From Bacteroidia bacterium (lineage in GTDB: Bacteria > Bacteroidota > Bacteroidia > Chitinophagales > Saprospiraceae): DNA of 56,109 bases. A program made the position numbers and the translations under genes. Numbering within the stretch: the stretch's first letter is position 1; every line of letters begins with the position of its first letter. The notes below the pieces were generated by a model. It searched no databases. It was not told the DNA's origin and worked only from the letters and a program-made list of their open reading frames with translations. This document shows positions 52,982 to 56,109 of the stretch, piece by piece. The DNA lies in contig JAUILF010000002.1 of NCBI GenBank assembly GCA_030433135.1, positions 1 through 56,109 of the forward strand. Reading direction: 5' to 3'.

Positions 52982-53013
52982 AAAGGGTAGGCACATTCTT
53001 GTCTACCCTTTTC
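52982..53013 (+). terminator. Rho-independent terminator after the DinB-fold gene
   Basis: Stem AAAGGGTAG/CTACCCTTT (52982-52990 with 53003-53011) with a 12-nt loop and TTTT at its end. Confidence 0.7.
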
Positions 53014-53118
53014 AATAATCAGGTTCCTTCCTCGTGAGTATTGATATCATTGAATATGATATGACAAAGTTTTTTCAGTAACCTATTGATAAACCCTCAG
53101 AAAACGGGTTCAGGCTTT

Positions 53119-53126
53119 TACCTTTG
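53119..53126 (+). promoter_or_regulatory. Possible minus-7 element before the ATP-grasp cassette
   Basis: TACCTTTG fits TAnnTTTG and stands 16 nt before the start codon at 53143. No TTG is found at the expected 19-nt distance upstream, so support is partial. Confidence 0.35.
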
Positions 53127-53142
53127 AGGAGCCAAATACATA

Positions 53143-54609
53143 ATGAACGCTATGCAAGCAGATGGTGCCATAGTAGAACCCGAATGTATTAAGCCCCGTA
53201 CTTTTGTTGGGGAAAATCATTGGTATCCCAAAGCCCTGAATGCGACCATCCATCCTATGGTTAGTTTCTTTTTGAACCTGGATCGGGAGAGAATGATTTC
53301 TCGATATTGTCATCTTCACCCCAAAGTGGCTCCAGGTATTCTGAGAGATATTTTGAGTTACCAGTGCCGTTACTTTCATTGGAGTGGAGCGGACTTGTTT
53401 AATTCCACTTCTGAAAACGGGAAACGTCAAATGGTGGTGATAGAAAACAACTCTTCACCGTCCGGTCAAAAGTCCATGCCCTTGTTAGACGATCACAAGG
53501 AAGAAGGATCATACAGGTTGCTCCTGGAAAGGACTTTTCGACCCCTTGTTCAGTCCATAAGGGGGTCAGCCCGTCATAAGGGTGTTCTCGCTGTGCTTTA
53601 CGACAAGAATTATATGGAAGTGTCGGGGTATGCGGCGGTGATGGCCAATGTATTTGACGAGGAAGTATACCTTATGCCATGTTTCGATGGGAGTTCCGAG
53701 GACTCTTTGCAGATAAAGGATGATTATCTCCACTTGAAAAGAAATGATCAATGGATCAAAGTCAGGGCAGCTTTTCGATATGTCACTCAACGACCCTGGA
53801 ACAGGATTCCGATCCACTGCAAAACCAAGCTCTTAAACCCCATTGTGGCCTGTCTGGCCGGAGGGAGAAATAAGATGGTGGCTGCCAAGGCCTATGATAT
53901 GTACAATGCAGAACTCGCCGGATTGGGATTGAAAATCAACATGCCCGAGACGAACTGGGATATAAGTAAGGAGGAAATTCCCTTGTGGATCAATAAGTTG
54001 GGTGGACATGCCGTGATTAAGGTCCCTTACAGCAATGCCGGACAAGGTGTCTTCACGATCACCAATAAATCTGAGCTGGATCAGTTTATGGAAAAGGATT
54101 TTGAATACCAGAGGTACATAGTACAAAGCTTGATCGGGAACTATACCTGGAGTTCCACTGTGGCTCAGGGAAAGTATTATCACGTCGGAACCATTCCTAC
54201 TCAAAAGGGTGAGACCTACGTCAACGATATCAGGATGATGGTCAGCAGCACTTCCGATGGCATCAAACCCCTGTGTATTTATTCACGGCGGGCTCATGCT
54301 CCCCTGGCAGACCGGCTAGAAGCAAATAGCGATTCCTGGTCCATGCTGGGAACCAACCTTTCTGTAAAACTGGGAGAAAATGAATGGACAACTGATACCA
54401 AGCGACTGATGCTGATGGACCGTCGTGATTTCAATAAACTGGGTCTGGGACTTGATGATCTGATTGAAGCTTATATCCAGACGGTCCTATCCACTATAGC
54501 CATTGATAAGATGTGTAAGAACTTGTTCAATTCTAAAGGTAGATTCCGCATGAAATTGTTTAAGTCCCTCAACAATGACAGGACTTTACTGGATGAGATC
54601 CTGATCTGA
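53143..54609 (+). CDS. Uncharacterised protein with ATP-grasp-like C-terminal half
   Basis: A 488-residue soluble protein that I do not recognise by name. Residues 1-240 include a helical opening and an alpha/beta part (MVVIENNSSPSGQKSM, GVLAVLYDKNYMEVSGYAAVMA). From about 245 the pattern looks like ATP-grasp: LLNPIVACLAGGRNKMVAAKAY, then GGHAVIKVPYSNAGQGVFTI (lysine and glycine-rich loop for ATP) and YQRYIVQSLIGNYTWSSTVA, with a later YVNDIRMMVSS. Placement before a GshB-like ligase and an M14 hydrolase supports a ligase role that joins an amine to a carboxylate. The next gene starts 1 nt after its stop. Confidence 0.75.
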   Translation: MNAMQADGAIVEPECIKPRTFVGENHWYPKALNATIHPMVSFFLNLDRERMISRYCHLHPKVAPGILRDILSYQCRYFHWSGADLFNSTSENGKRQMVVIENNSSPSGQKSMPLLDDHKEEGSYRLLLERTFRPLVQSIRGSARHKGVLAVLYDKNYMEVSGYAAVMANVFDEEVYLMPCFDGSSEDSLQIKDDYLHLKRNDQWIKVRAAFRYVTQRPWNRIPIHCKTKLLNPIVACLAGGRNKMVAAKAYDMYNAELAGLGLKINMPETNWDISKEEIPLWINKLGGHAVIKVPYSNAGQGVFTITNKSELDQFMEKDFEYQRYIVQSLIGNYTWSSTVAQGKYYHVGTIPTQKGETYVNDIRMMVSSTSDGIKPLCIYSRRAHAPLADRLEANSDSWSMLGTNLSVKLGENEWTTDTKRLMLMDRRDFNKLGLGLDDLIEAYIQTVLSTIAIDKMCKNLFNSKGRFRMKLFKSLNNDRTLLDEILI

Positions 54610-54610
54610 G

Positions 54611-55618
54611 ATGAAGGCTTACCGTATTCTTGCCCTTACAGATCACCGTGGACATAGTGCTGAAAATTCGATATATGCCCTCCTTCGTACCCTGTCCAGA
54701 CACCCTAGATGCAGTACGGTGGAGGTAGCTAGTAGAGGTAATCCCGCTAACGAACCTTTTTTTTCAAATTTGGAACCTGCTCCGCTTTCTGTGAGAAAAG
54801 TAGAAGCAGACTTTGAATTTGAGAGCGGTGGAAGACAATTTATTGAAGGATGCACCACCAGGGGTCTGAGTGATTGTGATATCATTCTAATGAGATTGCC
54901 CCGACCTGTTTCAAGAAGCTTTCTGTTGTTCCTGGCCGGTCTTACCAGATCTCAAGTGGTTATCAATGATCCAATCGGCATCGATCAAACCAGCAGCAAG
55001 GACTTTCTATTGCGGTTCCCTGACTTGTGCCCCGAAATGCGGCTTTGTCATTCGATAGAGGAAATCTGGGACTTTGCCAGGTTTTTTCCTATCGTGCTAA
55101 AACCTCTGCATGAATATGGAGGTAAAGGGATACTAAAGTTACAGGAAGGACAAATTGATGATGGCGTAGGTTGTTATGATGGACGACATTACCTGGAGAG
55201 TCGCAAAGAGGTGATCCAAAAAGATGGAATACTGGCGATGAAATATCTCAAAAGGGTAAATGAGGGGGATAAGCGAATCCTGGTTGTGGGAGGTGAAATA
55301 CTGGCCGCATCACTTCGATTGCCCGCTCGGGATTCCTGGCTATGCAATGTGGCTCAAGGTGGTACCGCTATAGGAGCTAATGTGGAGGAAGAAGAAAGGT
55401 TCATTATTGAGCAAATTTCTCCGGTGCTGATGGACAAAGGAATCCTTATTTTTGGTGCGGACACACTGGTAGGTGCTGATGGGAAAAGGATACTGTCAGA
55501 AGTAAATACTTTGAGCATTGGAGGCTTTCAACAAGCTGAAATTCAAACAGGTAAACCCATCCTGCGCCAGGCTGTAGATAAAATTATATCATATGTCGAC
55601 GGGAGACTGGAACGGTGA
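54611..55618 (+). CDS. GshB-like ATP-grasp ligase
   Basis: A 335-residue protein of the glutathione-synthetase-type ATP-grasp family. The N-terminal domain is about 1-125. The ATP site is FPIVLKPLHEYGGKGILKL (about 158-176). GEILAASLRLPARDSWLCN and AQGGTAI form the substrate loop, and FGADTLVGADGKRILSEVNTLS holds the metal-binding Asp, Glu and Asn. It departs from GshB after that motif (IGGFQ rather than SPTGI), so glutathione is not the obvious product. Its stop lies 26 bases past the next start. Cytoplasmic. The acceptor and donor are unknown. Confidence 0.88.
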   Translation: MKAYRILALTDHRGHSAENSIYALLRTLSRHPRCSTVEVASRGNPANEPFFSNLEPAPLSVRKVEADFEFESGGRQFIEGCTTRGLSDCDIILMRLPRPVSRSFLLFLAGLTRSQVVINDPIGIDQTSSKDFLLRFPDLCPEMRLCHSIEEIWDFARFFPIVLKPLHEYGGKGILKLQEGQIDDGVGCYDGRHYLESRKEVIQKDGILAMKYLKRVNEGDKRILVVGGEILAASLRLPARDSWLCNVAQGGTAIGANVEEEERFIIEQISPVLMDKGILIFGADTLVGADGKRILSEVNTLSIGGFQQAEIQTGKPILRQAVDKIISYVDGRLER

Positions 55619-56109
55619 TGTACCTATTATCACATCTTTTGACCTGGAGCAAACGCCTTCCGGTACTATCAGGCATTACTGGTTGAAGATTATTTCCGAT
55701 GGGCTGTCAACTCCGGTCTCCATTCCGGTCATGGTTGCCAGGGGCACTGCCGATCATCCGGTACTGGGTCTGACTGCTGCCTTGCATGGAAATGAACTGA
55801 ATGGCATCCCTGTGATTCATAGATTATTCAGAGAAATAGATGTCAGATCACTGCGGGGCACCATTGTCGGCATACCCGTGGTCAATATTCCCTCTTTTTT
55901 ACGAAAAAAAAGGCGATTCAATGATGGAGTAGACCTTAACCATATCATGCCCGGCAAGAATCATGGCAGTGTCAGTGATGTCTATGCCTATCGATTCATG
56001 GACAGGATTGTGGGCCATTTCGATTACCTACTGGACTTACATACAGCTAGTTTTGGTAGAGTGAACTCTTACTACGTCCGGGCTGATATGAATCATCCTG
56101 TTACCCGTA
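55593..56109 (+). CDS. M14-family AspA/AstE-type zinc hydrolase (cut by window end)
   Basis: Translated by eye from the ATG at 55593, overlapping the upstream gene by 26 bases; 172 residues are visible with no stop, and the reading frame runs off the window. Zinc-site motifs of the succinylglutamate desuccinylase/aspartoacylase group are present: AALHGNELNG (His and Glu), the RFNDGVDLNHIMPG substrate segment (usually DLNR.FPG), and LLDLHTASFG (third His). The enzyme would cleave an amide bond on an amino acid or peptide-like product. Third gene of the cassette, probably co-translated with the ligase. Confidence 0.9.
   Translation, partial: MSTGDWNGDVPIITSFDLEQTPSGTIRHYWLKIISDGLSTPVSIPVMVARGTADHPVLGLTAALHGNELNGIPVIHRLFREIDVRSLRGTIVGIPVVNIPSFLRKKRRFNDGVDLNHIMPGKNHGSVSDVYAYRFMDRIVGHFDYLLDLHTASFGRVNSYYVRADMNHPVTR

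Overview
The window looks like a chromosome segment from a Bacteroidota species. The evidence is a SusC/SusD pair, five proteins ending in type IX secretion (T9SS) C-terminal sorting domains, an ExbB-X-ExbD-ExbD cassette, Bacteroidota-type families (DUF4293, OstA-like, BatE-like) and a TTG-N19-TAnnTTTG promoter in front of rplU. A saprospirian or related marine/soil polysaccharide degrader would fit, but the exact lineage is inference. No rRNA, CRISPR array or prophage was seen; there is one tRNA and one complete IS66-type element.

Layout. 1-15.9 kb is mostly housekeeping: two oligopeptide-type ABC permeases with unusually large insertions, a small lipoprotein, 2-oxoglutarate dehydrogenase E1 (no E2 gene beside it), an outer-membrane-type protein, a TatD nuclease, tRNA-Ser(GGA), the ExbB/ExbD proton-channel operon, a DUF4293 membrane protein, a FAD oxidoreductase, an OstA-like plus BatE-like pair, and rplU-rpmA. 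The L27 protein carries a helix-hairpin-helix extension. 16.06-18.35 kb is an IS66-family element abutting a 16-bp tandem repeat array.

18.6-35.3 kb, all on the minus strand, is a pectin utilisation locus: GH106 alpha-L-rhamnosidase, PL1 pectate lyase, CE8 pectin methylesterase, SusC, SusD, a 1043-residue LamG/beta-helix surface protein and a PQQ-type sugar dehydrogenase. The lyase, the esterase, the LamG/beta-helix protein and the sugar dehydrogenase have T9SS tails and probably act at or outside the cell surface. SusCD would import oligosaccharides. GH106 has only a signal peptide, so it probably works in the periplasm. No sensor/regulator gene is visible.

35.4-46.7 kb is an envelope and stress island: holin-like and YtxH proteins, Dps, CsbD, an ECF sigma factor, two divergent related XRE regulators, two different MscS channels, a coiled-coil lipoprotein, a baeRF-like protein, a secreted coiled-coil protein, a membrane-anchored EEP hydrolase, DUF4260 and DUF202. 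46.6-53 kb has a sulfatase, a cytochrome c/FG-GAP lipoprotein, a T9SS-exported vanadium haloperoxidase-family protein and a secreted DinB-fold protein. The right edge (53.1-56.1 kb) is a tightly packed cassette: an uncharacterised ATP-grasp-like protein, a GshB-like ATP-grasp ligase and an M14 AspA/AstE-type zinc hydrolase cut by the window end. It looks like a pathway that makes and trims amide bonds and is the best candidate here for undescribed chemistry.
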